NCBI GenBank assembly: GCA_013374015.1
Contig: BLLL01000001.1
Coordinates: 62,001-126,000 of the forward strand
DNA: 64,000 nt
Origin: Candidatus Desulfovibrio kirbyi
GTDB taxonomy: Bacteria; Desulfobacterota; Desulfovibrionia; Desulfovibrionales; Desulfovibrionaceae
Direction of reading: 5' to 3'
This document shows, in pieces, positions 55,896 through 64,000 of the stretch. Positions within the stretch are counted from its first letter, which is position 1; the number at the start of each line of letters is the position of its first letter. The notes below the pieces were generated by a model, which ran no database searches, had not been told where the DNA came from, and saw only the letters and a list, made by a program, of their open reading frames with translations. A program made the translations under genes and the position numbers.

Positions 55896-58142
55896 ATGGG
55901 CAAACAGCTGATTATCGTGGAATCGCCGGCAAAGGTGAAAACCATCAAAAAATTTCTGGGGACGCACTATGCGGTACACGCCAGTATCGGGCATGTGCGC
56001 GATCTGCCCGTAAAAACTCTCGGAGTGGATGAAGCGCGCGACTTTGCGCCCTGTTACGAAATCATTGAAACTAAAAAACGTGTGGTCAACGAACTGCGTG
56101 AAGCCGCGGCAAAGGCCGATACCGTTTATCTTGCCCCCGACCCTGACCGCGAAGGCGAAGCCATTGCTTGGCATATTGCGGAGCTTATCCGCGACAAAAC
56201 AAAAAATATCAAACGAATACAGTTTAACGAAATTACGTCCAAGGCCGTTAGGGAGGCGCTGGAACATCCACGGGAGCTTAACGGGCACCTGTTTGACGCC
56301 CAGCAGGCCAGACGTGTGCTTGACAGGCTGGTGGGCTACAAAATTTCACCGCTACTTTGGCAGACCGTCAAGCGCGGCATATCCGCCGGACGTGTGCAAT
56401 CTGTCGCCCTGCGGCTTATTGTGGACCGCGAAGTAGCGCGTGAAGCCTTTGTGCCTGAAGAATATTGGTCGTTCAAGGCCTTGCTTGGAGCAGAATCGCC
56501 GCCCCCTTTCACGGCGGAGTTTGTCAAAATCAATGGCAAAAAGGCTGTCATTGCCAATAAAGGGCAGGCTGACGCTCTGGAAACATCGCTCAAAGGCAAA
56601 CCCTTTGTCGTGAACATTGTGGAAGAGAAAGAACGGATGCGAGCGCCAAAGCCTCCCTTTATCACGTCCACACTGCAACAGGCGGCCAATCAACGTCATT
56701 CCTATCCCGCAAAGCGCACCATGAGTATAGCCCAGCGTCTTTATGAAGGCGTTGAGTTGGGGGAACGCGGTCTTACGGCACTGATTACGTATATGCGTAC
56801 TGATTCCACGCGCATAGCAGATGAGGCGCGCGAAGCCACCCGCGCCTTTATCACCGCCACATACGGGAAAGACTATCTGCCCGAAAAAGCGCGCGTACAC
56901 AAAACAAGGCAGGGCGCCCAAGACGCCCATGAGGCCATACGCCCTGTGGACGTAGCTGTTACTCCGGAAATGGCCAAGGATTACCTGCCTCCGGACCAGT
57001 ACAATCTTTACCGGCTGATATGGACACGTTTTGTGGCTTCACAGATGGCCGGAGCGCGCTTCCACGACACCGTTGCCACGATAGACTGTGCCGCCACCCA
57101 ATGGCGCGCCAAGGGCGAACGCCTGCTGTTTCCGGGCTTTTTGGCTGCCCAGCCGCTGGGACATGGCGATAAGGACGAAGCGTCCGCTGAACTGCCGCAA
57201 CTCAAGGCGGGACAGCCATTGAGCCTTGAGGGTCTTTTCAGAGAACAGAAATTTACCCAACCCCTATCCCGCTTCAGCGAGGCCAGTTTTGTCAGCGAGT
57301 TGGAAAAGCTGGGAATCGGGCGCCCCTCCACATATGCAAGCATCATTGCCACCTTGCAGGACCGTGAGTATGCGTGTCTGACAGAGCGGCATTTTGTGCC
57401 CACAGACCTTGGCCGCGCCGTATGCGGCCAGCTTGTGGAACATTTTGCAAACCTTATGGACGTCGGCTTTACAGCCCAGATGGAAGGAAACCTCGACAAG
57501 GTGGCCGAAGGCGGCAGGCAGTGGGTGGACGTGCTGCGCGCCTTTGTCGAACAGTTTAATCCTGCTTTGGAAGCCGCGTCAAAAAACATGAAAAGCCTGA
57601 AGGGTGGAACTCCTTCAGGGCTTGTCTGTCCGGAATGCGGCAAAAATCTCTTGATCAGATTTGGGAAAGCTGGCTCTTTTCTGGCCTGTTCCGGCTATCC
57701 GCAGTGTCGCCACACAAGCAATTTTGCGCGTACGGAAGACGGCAAGGTGCACGCTGTGGCCCAGGGAAAGCCGCCCCAGCAAAAGATAGGGGACTGTCCA
57801 CTGTGCGGCAATGATCTGGTGGTCAAAAAATCCCGTATCGGCAGCCGCTTTATCGCCTGCACAGGCTACCCCCAGTGCACGCACACAGCGCCTTTTTCCA
57901 CAGGCGTTGTCTGCCCGCGGTGCGCCACGGGCGCGCTTGTGGAAAAGAGCAGCAAACGTGGAAAACTTTTTTATTCCTGTGACAGATACCCGCAGTGCGA
58001 CTTTGCGCTTTGGGGCAAGCCGGTTCCCCGTCCTTGCCCGCTTTGCGGCTCTTCGTATCTGGTGGAAAAAAAGCGGCGGGATGGAGTGAAAATCGTCTGT
58101 CCGGGCAAGGGCTGTGGGTACAGTGAGGATTCAGGAGAATAG
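55896..58142 (+). CDS. topA: DNA topoisomerase I
   Basis: A 748-residue type IA topoisomerase that relaxes negative supercoils. TOPRIM is QLIIVESPAKVKTIKKFLGT with YLAPDPDREGEAIAWHIAEL. The catalytic Tyr lies in ALITYMRTDSTRIADEA. Four zinc ribbons close the protein, each with CPxC and a later Cys pair (from CPECGKNLLI near residue 580 on). The ATG at 55896 follows GGGGG; 55866 has no site. It is divergent from the glycosyltransferase. Confidence 0.97.
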   Translation: MGKQLIIVESPAKVKTIKKFLGTHYAVHASIGHVRDLPVKTLGVDEARDFAPCYEIIETKKRVVNELREAAAKADTVYLAPDPDREGEAIAWHIAELIRDKTKNIKRIQFNEITSKAVREALEHPRELNGHLFDAQQARRVLDRLVGYKISPLLWQTVKRGISAGRVQSVALRLIVDREVAREAFVPEEYWSFKALLGAESPPPFTAEFVKINGKKAVIANKGQADALETSLKGKPFVVNIVEEKERMRAPKPPFITSTLQQAANQRHSYPAKRTMSIAQRLYEGVELGERGLTALITYMRTDSTRIADEAREATRAFITATYGKDYLPEKARVHKTRQGAQDAHEAIRPVDVAVTPEMAKDYLPPDQYNLYRLIWTRFVASQMAGARFHDTVATIDCAATQWRAKGERLLFPGFLAAQPLGHGDKDEASAELPQLKAGQPLSLEGLFREQKFTQPLSRFSEASFVSELEKLGIGRPSTYASIIATLQDREYACLTERHFVPTDLGRAVCGQLVEHFANLMDVGFTAQMEGNLDKVAEGGRQWVDVLRAFVEQFNPALEAASKNMKSLKGGTPSGLVCPECGKNLLIRFGKAGSFLACSGYPQCRHTSNFARTEDGKVHAVAQGKPPQQKIGDCPLCGNDLVVKKSRIGSRFIACTGYPQCTHTAPFSTGVVCPRCATGALVEKSSKRGKLFYSCDRYPQCDFALWGKPVPRPCPLCGSSYLVEKKRRDGVKIVCPGKGCGYSEDSGE

Positions 58143-58188
58143 TCCTGTCACACGGACTTTTGCAGCGCGTTCAGAATGTTCCGCTCTG

Positions 58189-59364
58189 ATGCGTCGCGGT
58201 GATATTTGCCTTGTGTCTCTCTTGCAAAAGCATCCAAAGAAATCTGAGCACCGTCCGCCGCAAGACCACATTCCGCAACTACAGGCGGCGCTGCTTGACT
58301 GGTTTGCCGGGCACAAACGCCCGTTGCCTTGGCGTGAAACCTATGCACCCTATGAAGTCTGGATTTCTGAAATCATGCTCCAGCAAACGCAGATGGAGCG
58401 CGGCGTGGAGTATTTCACACGCTGGATGCGGCGTTTCCCGACCATACAAAGTCTTGCCGCCGCTTCTGAGGACGAAGTGTTGCACCTTTGGGAAGGCCTT
58501 GGCTACTATTCACGCGCGCGCCATCTCCTGAATGCGGCGCGTAAAATCGTTACGGAATGCGACGGCGTCTTTCCCTCTTCACTGCAAAAAATTCGTGAAC
58601 TGCCGGGAGTCGGGCCATACACGGCAGGGGCAATAGCTAGCATTGCGTTCGGTGAAAAACTGCCCTGTGTGGACGCCAATGTGGAGCGCGTTCTCGCGCG
58701 GGTATTCAATGTGGATGCTCCAGTGCGACAGGCTCCCGCAGCCGCGACAATCCAAAGACTTGCCCTGCGCCTTGTGCCTGATGGCTGCACGCGTGAACAT
58801 AATCAGGCCATGATGGAACTGGGGGCGCTTGTCTGCGGAAAAAAACCGCGCTGCGCACGCTGTCCGCTCTCTGTATTTTGTATCAGTTATCATCTGGACA
58901 TCGTGAATGTTCGTCCCGTTCCTGGAAAAAAAACCGCGCTGTCGGCAATCAGCATGGCAACCGGCGTATTATGTTATCAAAAAAAGTTTTTTGTCCAAAA
59001 ACGTCCGCCGTCCGGCATCTGGGGCAATCTCTGGGAATTTCCTGGTGGCCGTGTGGAAGAGGGCGAACGCCCGGAATCCGCTATCATGCGAGAATTTATG
59101 GAGGAAACAGGTTTTCGTGTAAAACCTGTACAACGGCACGGCATCATCCGCCACGGGTATACCACCTACAGAATTACACTGCACTGCTTTGGCCTGCGCC
59201 TTGACACAGGGGAGTCCGGGGAACTGTCAGGGCAAGACTTGCCCGCCCCGCCAAAACTTACAGCAGCCTGTGACTGGCGATGGGCCGCGCCGGATGAAAT
59301 CACAGCGCTGCCCATGCCCGCGCCCCACCGCAAGCTGGCAGATCGGATCATGAGTTTACCATGA
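58189..59364 (+). CDS. mutY: Adenine DNA glycosylase MutY with a complete Nudix box
   Basis: About 391 residues. The glycosylase domain has [19 protein letters not shown] (Glu and QQT), Hh[21 protein letters not shown] and the catalytic Asp in [15 protein letters not shown]. The 4Fe-4S loop [16 protein letters not shown] spaces cysteines CX6CX2CX5C. The C-terminal domain holds [20 protein letters not shown] then ETGF, a full Nudix box. It removes A opposite 8-oxoG. The start is uncertain, since no ribosome-binding site is clear. Its stop overlaps tgt (ATGA). Confidence 0.93.
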   Translation: MRRGDICLVSLLQKHPKKSEHRPPQDHIPQLQAALLDWFAGHKRPLPWRETYAPYEVWISEIMLQQTQMERGVEYFTRWMRRFPTIQSLAAASEDEVLHLWEGLGYYSRARHLLNAARKIVTECDGVFPSSLQKIRELPGVGPYTAGAIASIAFGEKLPCVDANVERVLARVFNVDAPVRQAPAAATIQRLALRLVPDGCTREHNQAMMELGALVCGKKPRCARCPLSVFCISYHLDIVNVRPVPGKKTALSAISMATGVLCYQKKFFVQKRPPSGIWGNLWEFPGGRVEEGERPESAIMREFMEETGFRVKPVQRHGIIRHGYTTYRITLHCFGLRLDTGESGELSGQDLPAPPKLTAACDWRWAAPDEITALPMPAPHRKLADRIMSLP

Positions 59365-60476
59365 CGGCAGCCTTTACGATGACCCATACAGACAATGCCG
59401 CCCGTACAGGTCTGCTGCGCACAGCCCACGGCACGATCCCGACGCCTGTGTTCATGCCTGTGGGCACTGCGGGATCCGTCAAGGCCATTGCGCCGGACGA
59501 TCTGCTCAAAATCGGCGCGCCGATCATCTTGGGCAACGCCTATCATCTGTATTTGCGCCCCGGCGACGAACTCATAGCCCGCAGGGGCGGTCTGCACGCG
59601 TTCGCATCTTGGGGAGGAGCACTTCTTACAGACAGCGGCGGCTACCAGGTTTTCAGCCTGAGTGGTTTGCGCAAAATCACGGAAGAAGGCGTGGTATTCC
59701 GCTCGCATCTTGATGGTTCATGCCATTTGTTCACACCGGAAAACACCGTGGCCATACAACGTAATCTCAACGCTGACATCATGATGGTTCTTGACGAATG
59801 CGTACCGTACGGCGCGGACTATGACTACACAGAACGCTCAACCGCGCTCACCACGCGCTGGGCAAGGCGTGCGCGTGCGGCCTGTCCGGCTGGCGGCAAT
59901 CTGCTGTTTGGCATTGTGCATGGTGGATTTTTTACAGATCTGCGCAGCCGCTCCGCCGAAGAAATTTGCGCCCAGGATTTTGACGGCTTTGCCATAGGCG
60001 GACTCTCTGTGGGCGAGAGCAAGGCGGAGATGCACTCTATGCTCTGCCATACAGCCCCCCTGCTCCCGCAGGAAAAACCGCGTTACCTGATGGGCGTGGG
60101 CACGCCGCTAGATATTGCGCGCGGCATAGGCGCAGGGATTGACATGTTCGACTGCGTGCTGCCCACGCGCAATGCGCGCAACGGCACACTGTACACATCG
60201 CTCGGCAAAATAAACATCAAGCGCAAGGAATTTGCCGAAGACGACAGCCCGCTGGACCCTGCCTGCGACTGCTACACCTGCCGCACGTTTTCACGCGCCT
60301 ATTTACGCCATCTGTACAGAAGTCGGGAACTGTCGGCCTTTCGTCTCAATTCCCTGCACAATCTCACCTATTTTTTGCAACTGACGCGGGACGCCCAAAA
60401 AGCAATACAGGAAAAGCGCTTTGCGGCGTATCAGGCGCATATTGAAAGCCTCTATCCTGAAGAATCCGCGCTCTGA
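59361..60476 (+). CDS. tgt: tRNA-guanine transglycosylase
   Basis: A 371-residue enzyme placing preQ1 at position 34 of GUN-anticodon tRNAs. [40 protein letters not shown] (catalytic Asp), [16 protein letters not shown]-like [15 protein letters not shown], the nucleophile Asp in [20 protein letters not shown], and zinc ligands in [17 protein letters not shown] with a later His. It is coupled to mutY and works downstream of QueD/QueE at 16.7-17.8 kb. Confidence 0.97.
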   Translation: MTAAFTMTHTDNAARTGLLRTAHGTIPTPVFMPVGTAGSVKAIAPDDLLKIGAPIILGNAYHLYLRPGDELIARRGGLHAFASWGGALLTDSGGYQVFSLSGLRKITEEGVVFRSHLDGSCHLFTPENTVAIQRNLNADIMMVLDECVPYGADYDYTERSTALTTRWARRARAACPAGGNLLFGIVHGGFFTDLRSRSAEEICAQDFDGFAIGGLSVGESKAEMHSMLCHTAPLLPQEKPRYLMGVGTPLDIARGIGAGIDMFDCVLPTRNARNGTLYTSLGKINIKRKEFAEDDSPLDPACDCYTCRTFSRAYLRHLYRSRELSAFRLNSLHNLTYFLQLTRDAQKAIQEKRFAAYQAHIESLYPEESAL

Positions 60477-60677
60477 TCATCCGGGCCAAGACAAAAAAAT
60501 AATGGTATCCTTGCAGAACGTAATCTGACAAAATACGAGCCGTTAGTACTTATCCATTAAGCTCAAGCGGGGTGACATCATGCCTGTTCGCTCCGGTTAC
60601 GAGATGCAGGCCGTGTCCTACGACAAGAAACTTTTAAAGATTTTCATGCACGACATAGCCACCGTCAATGTCCGTCT

Positions 60678-60754
60678 TGGCGCGCCCAGGAGGAATCGAA
60701 CCCCCGGCCAAGAGCTTAGAAGGCTCCTGCTCTGTCCGTCTGAGCTATGGGCGC
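60678..60754 (-). tRNA. tRNA-Arg (anticodon TCT)
   Basis: A 77-base tRNA on the minus strand: acceptor GCGCCCA/TGGGCGC, D arm GCTC...GAGC, anticodon arm GGAGC-CTTCTAA-GCTCT, T arm GGGGG-TTCGATT-CCTCC, discriminator G and encoded CCA. Confidence 0.96.
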
Positions 60755-60869
60755 GTTAGGGTTTTGTGTATCACCCGATTTCATTTTTTGCAATTCAGAC
60801 TTGCCCGCCTTCAGATTTTTCCTCCATTCCCCAACTGACAGTCCCAAACTTTTTTGCTACTCTGCAACC

Positions 60870-62174
60870 ATGCAAAAAACACTGAAAAATTTTCAGGACG
60901 TGCTGACGCATCTGGACACGCTCGGCATCTTTCACATGGATTTGCGCCTTGATCGCATGCGACGCGCTCTGACAGCGCTCAATTTGTCCAGACCGCCCTT
61001 TGTTATAGCTCAGATACTTGGCACCAACGGAAAAGGTTCCACAGCCGCCTTTCTGGCGTCACTGTGCGCGGCGCACGGCTGCAAGGTCGGCCTCTACACG
61101 TCTCCGCACTTTGTCTCTCCGGCTGAACGCGTTGCCGTAGACGGGCGCGCCTGGCCTGAAAAGTGCTGGGCCGCTGTTGCGGACGCCGTACTGCAAGCCG
61201 CTGGCGATACAACCTGGTTTGAATTTATGACACTTCTTGCCGTAGCGGCATTTGCCCGCGAGCAGGTAGACATTGCCGTATTGGAAGCAGGCCTCGGCGG
61301 TCGCCACGACGCCACAACAGCGTTGCCGGCGGATGTACTCTGTTTCACCGCAATAGCTCTGGATCACACAAACGTGCTTGGCCCTACCCTCCGCCACATT
61401 GCAAGCGACAAAGCCGCCGCTGTGCGCGGCATCGCCCCGGTATGTACGGTCGCACAGTTTCCTGTGGCTGCGGATTGTATTGCCGCAGCGGCAGCCGCGT
61501 ACAGCGCCCCGCTCATTCAGGCCGAACCTCTGCTTGATGACCTTGCCTTGGGGCTGAAAGGCACGCACCAGAAAGCCAACGCCGGCCTTGCCCTTGCAGC
61601 GTGGCGGTGTCTGGCTCCTTTGATGGGCAAGGATGCCAACGAGGCGCGCTCTCAGGCGCAGGGTCTGGCACAGGTTTGTCTGCCCGGCCGCCTGCACAGG
61701 GTGCCGGCAAACAGCCGGCACCCTGCCATGATTCTTGACGGAGCGCACAATCCCCACGGTATGCGCGCGTTGACAGCCGCTCTGCGTGAGGAGGGCATAC
61801 GCCCGTCCTGCGCCATATTTTCCTGCCTCGCGGACAAGGACTGGCGTCCCGCCGCCTTGCTGCTCAAGCGTTTTTTGGGCACATCGCCAATCTTTATCCC
61901 GACGCTGCGCACCGAGCGCGCGGCGCCTGCCGCCGATGTCGCCGCAGTATGCAACGCGACAGCGCCGCATATCGCCACAGCTCTTGACAGCATAGAATCC
62001 GCGCTTGCAGCGGCAAACGGCTATATCGGGACACAGCCTGAGAAGCAGCCGATACTCTTGACAGGCTCATTGTATTTGCTGGCGGATTTCTTTACTCTTT
62101 ATCCGGAATACACAGGAGTGCGCCCATGCAAAAGCCTCTCGCCTACACACCCAAAAATGTTTGGGAAACACTGA
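60870..62174 (+). CDS. folC: Folylpolyglutamate/dihydrofolate synthase
   Basis: About 434 residues, a Mur-ligase-like enzyme adding glutamate to folates. The P-loop is AQILGTNGKGSTAAFLASLC. Then GLYTSPHFVSPAERVAVDGR, the carbamate/metal region IAVLEAGLGGRHDATTALPA, ALDHTNVLGPT and MILDGAHNPHGMRALTAALR. The ATG at 60870 has no strong site. The end overlaps the next gene by 49 bases, so the two are coupled. Confidence 0.93.
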   Translation: MQKTLKNFQDVLTHLDTLGIFHMDLRLDRMRRALTALNLSRPPFVIAQILGTNGKGSTAAFLASLCAAHGCKVGLYTSPHFVSPAERVAVDGRAWPEKCWAAVADAVLQAAGDTTWFEFMTLLAVAAFAREQVDIAVLEAGLGGRHDATTALPADVLCFTAIALDHTNVLGPTLRHIASDKAAAVRGIAPVCTVAQFPVAADCIAAAAAAYSAPLIQAEPLLDDLALGLKGTHQKANAGLALAAWRCLAPLMGKDANEARSQAQGLAQVCLPGRLHRVPANSRHPAMILDGAHNPHGMRALTAALREEGIRPSCAIFSCLADKDWRPAALLLKRFLGTSPIFIPTLRTERAAPAADVAAVCNATAPHIATALDSIESALAAANGYIGTQPEKQPILLTGSLYLLADFFTLYPEYTGVRPCKSLSPTHPKMFGKH

Positions 62175-63502
62175 CACGCCGCGAAGAAGTGGATGCCTTG
62201 GCAACCCGCTATATTGATTTCTTGAGCAGATGCAAAACAGAGCGTGAAACCGTGGCTTATGTTTGCGAATGCCTTGCAAAAGCCGGATTCAGTGAAGATT
62301 TTACAAAAAAATCCGTCTTTCGTTCTCTGCGCGGCAAAACAGTGTTTGCCGCGCGGCGGGGTAGAAACCCGCTCTCGGATGGCTTTGCGCTCATTGCGGC
62401 GCATGTGGACACCCCGCGGCTGGATTTCAAACAGCGTCCTCTCATTGAACAACCCGGCGTGGTTCAGGCAAAAACCCACTATTACGGCGGAATCCGCAAA
62501 TATCAGTGGCTGGCGCGCCCGCTTGCCCTGCACGGCGTCATAGTGCGTGAAAACGGGGAAAAACTTCCCGTAACGCTGGGTGAAAAGCCCGACGAGCCGG
62601 TTTTCTGCATCGCGGATCTTTTGCCGCACCTGGCGCAGAAGCAGGGCGCGCAAACCATCAACGACGCTTTTGAAGGCGAAAAATTAAATCTTGTTCTCGC
62701 TCACAGCCCTGCCCCCGACACAAAAACCAAAGGCAAGGCCGACAAGAAAACCGAACCTGTCAAAGACCACCTGCTTATCTTGCTGCACAAACAATACGGA
62801 ATCACCGAAGAAGATTTGATCACTGCGGAAGTGCAAGCAGTGCCGGCAGGCCCGGCGCGTTTTGCGGGCTTTGACCGGTCGCTTGTGGGCGGCTACGGAC
62901 AGGACGACAGAATCTGCGTGTTTACGGCCCTAGAAGCCCTGCTCAACGCCAAATCCGCAGGCCGGAACATGGCTGTCATCTTCTGGGACAAGGAAGAAAT
63001 AGGCTCGGACGGCGCCACGGGTGCCACGTCACGATTTTTTCAATACTGCGTCGAGGATTTGTCCCGCACATGGGGGCGGAAGGCGTCCACCGCACAAATT
63101 TTTTTGGCGACACAGGCGATCTCCGCCGATGTGCAGGGCGCACTTGACCCTGACTTCCAGGACCTGCACGAAAAGCAGAACGCAGCCCTGCTTGGCTACG
63201 GCCCCTGCTTTTCAAAATTCACGGGGTCACGCGGAAAATACGGCGCCAGCGAGGCGGACGCCGAGTTTTTCGCCTCTCTGCGCGGGTTGCTCAACGCAAA
63301 AAGCATCCCCTGGCAGACAGCGGAACTCGGTAAAGTCGATGCGGGCGGCGGCGGTACGGTGGCCCTGCATCTGGCGGCCTACGGCATGCAGGTGATAGAT
63401 TTCGGGCCTGCGCTACTCTCCATGCACAGCCCCTTTGAACTGGCAAGCTGCGCCGACCTTTGGGCAACACTTGCCGCGTACAGGGCTTTTTTTGAGGACT
63501 GA
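62126..63502 (+). CDS. M18 family aminopeptidase
   Basis: A 458-residue metallo-aminopeptidase of the M18 (aspartyl aminopeptidase/ApeA-B) family. Zinc ligands lie in FALIAAHVDTPRLDFKQRPL (His), SLVGGYGQDDRICVFTALEA (Asp), FWDKEEIGSDGATGATSRFF (Glu pair), and a late LLSMHSPFELASCAD (His). The ATG at 62126 follows AGGAG within the folC end. It trims N-terminal residues in the cytoplasm; specificity is not deducible. Confidence 0.92.
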   Translation: MQKPLAYTPKNVWETLTRREEVDALATRYIDFLSRCKTERETVAYVCECLAKAGFSEDFTKKSVFRSLRGKTVFAARRGRNPLSDGFALIAAHVDTPRLDFKQRPLIEQPGVVQAKTHYYGGIRKYQWLARPLALHGVIVRENGEKLPVTLGEKPDEPVFCIADLLPHLAQKQGAQTINDAFEGEKLNLVLAHSPAPDTKTKGKADKKTEPVKDHLLILLHKQYGITEEDLITAEVQAVPAGPARFAGFDRSLVGGYGQDDRICVFTALEALLNAKSAGRNMAVIFWDKEEIGSDGATGATSRFFQYCVEDLSRTWGRKASTAQIFLATQAISADVQGALDPDFQDLHEKQNAALLGYGPCFSKFTGSRGKYGASEADAEFFASLRGLLNAKSIPWQTAELGKVDAGGGGTVALHLAAYGMQVIDFGPALLSMHSPFELASCADLWATLAAYRAFFED

Positions 63503-63509
63503 CAAACCT

Positions 63510-64000
63510 CTATTTTGCCAGTAGCACCCACGCCGGCCCTTTAGCGTCCAGATGGCTTGCCACATAGTTGGCGTGTTCGTCCGATCCGCAAAAAATATCA
63601 ATGCGCCTGCCCTTTATCGCGCCGCCCACGTCCTGCGCAAAGCCGATGCCGCGCAAGGGCGCCTTGCCGTAGTTCTCGTCCGGTATATTAACGCCGTAAG
63701 CCACTACCGCCCCCAACGGAATTTCCGCACGGTTCACGGCAAGCGAAAGCCAGTCGTCTACCGTAAAGCCCATTGTGCCTGTCGGTCCTTTGTCGCCGTA
63801 CCTGAAAAATACGTAGCTCGGGTTGTCGTTCAGGATTTCGCGCACACGACCGGGATTGTCCTTAAGCCACTGGCGCTGTTCATAAATATCCCCCCGCTTG
63901 AGCAGGCCTTTTTCACGCATAATCCGGCCGGAACTTTTGTATTTGTGGCCGTTTTGGCATTCATAGTTCACATAGACTTGGCTGCCGTCCTCAAAGAACA
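63510..64000 (-). CDS. mltA: Membrane-bound lytic murein transglycosylase A (C-terminal part)
   Basis: The frame is open from the right edge; the N-terminus lies outside the window. FEDGSQVYVNYECQNGHKYK, SSGRIMREKGLLKRGDIYEQ, NPSYVFFRYGDKGPTGTMGF and the 3D domain FAQDVGGAIKGRRIDIFCGS then DEHANYVASHLD are typical of MltA. It cleaves glycan strands of peptidoglycan at the outer membrane. An apparent internal ATG (63971) is not the start. It converges on the aminopeptidase gene. Confidence 0.92.
   Translation of the reverse strand, partial: FFEDGSQVYVNYECQNGHKYKSSGRIMREKGLLKRGDIYEQRQWLKDNPGRVREILNDNPSYVFFRYGDKGPTGTMGFTVDDWLSLAVNRAEIPLGAVVAYGVNIPDENYGKAPLRGIGFAQDVGGAIKGRRIDIFCGSDEHANYVASHLDAKGPAWVLLAK

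Noticed and set aside
60580-60760. Plus-strand frame MPVRSGYEMQAVSYDKKLLK
   Set aside because: It runs through the tRNA-Arg gene and has no ribosome-binding site or family match.

Overview
The window is a mostly well-conserved bacterial chromosome segment of moderate G+C. Gene content and order suggest the Desulfovibrionaceae (Desulfovibrio-like, formerly Deltaproteobacteria). The pointers are the chain YggT-DUF465-ilvB-ilvN-ilvC, the zapB-zapA-6S RNA-rny cluster, the yicC-remA-gmk-pyrF-recJ run, a biosynthetic arginine decarboxylase, a MJ1255-type glycosyltransferase and a large gut-type autotransporter. The assignment is inference from gene content; no 16S rRNA is present. Several decayed pieces (integrase, Sel1-repeat gene, a frameshifted small gene, possible transposase scraps) and an efflux adaptor without a pump hint at a host-associated genome under some erosion.

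Layout. 1-5.3 kb: glycosyltransferase cut by the left edge, an HU/IHF protein, and a three-gene cell-surface O-acylation operon (MBOAT, membrane-anchored partner, SGNH hydrolase). 5.6-8.65 kb: an A+T-richer island of about 3 kb in the 3' end of tRNA-Ser(TGA). It is bounded by a 15-bp direct repeat and carries an 18-bp repeat pair near both ends, a broken integrase, an XRE regulator, three lipoproteins (two of them paralogues) and a small membrane protein. 8.7-20 kb: speA, an orphan RND adaptor, the ilv operon with YggT and HAD genes, queD-queE and dsbD. 20-25.8 kb: an 1837-residue autotransporter with a repeat-built passenger, preceded by a (CA)24 tract and a leader hairpin that look like a contingency locus. 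26-35 kb: tRNA-Val, plsC-like, rarA, rsmE, an unrecognised 580-residue protein, a degenerate Nudix protein, rimI, tpiA, secG and an Smr protein. 34-43 kb: WalW-like deacetylase, dapB, ligA, uvrB, a CYTH protein and a stand-alone glutamate-synthase-like flavoprotein. 43-48.5 kb: ssb, zapB, zapA, 6S RNA, rny, metF and a NAGPA-domain protein. 48.7-64 kb: yicC, remA, gmk, pyrF, a broken small gene, recJ, hemW, glycosyltransferase, topA, mutY, tgt, tRNA-Arg, folC, an M18 aminopeptidase and mltA cut by the right edge.

How the genes work together. QueD, QueE and Tgt belong to the queuosine tRNA pathway. UvrB, LigA, RecJ, RarA, SSB, TopA and MutY cover DNA repair and replication. IlvBNC makes branched-chain amino acids and DapB feeds lysine and peptidoglycan. 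RNase Y, YicC, 6S RNA and RsmE act in RNA metabolism and translation. The two regions most likely to reward follow-up are the tRNA-Ser island lipoprotein cassette and the phase-variation-like leader plus mosaic passenger of the autotransporter.
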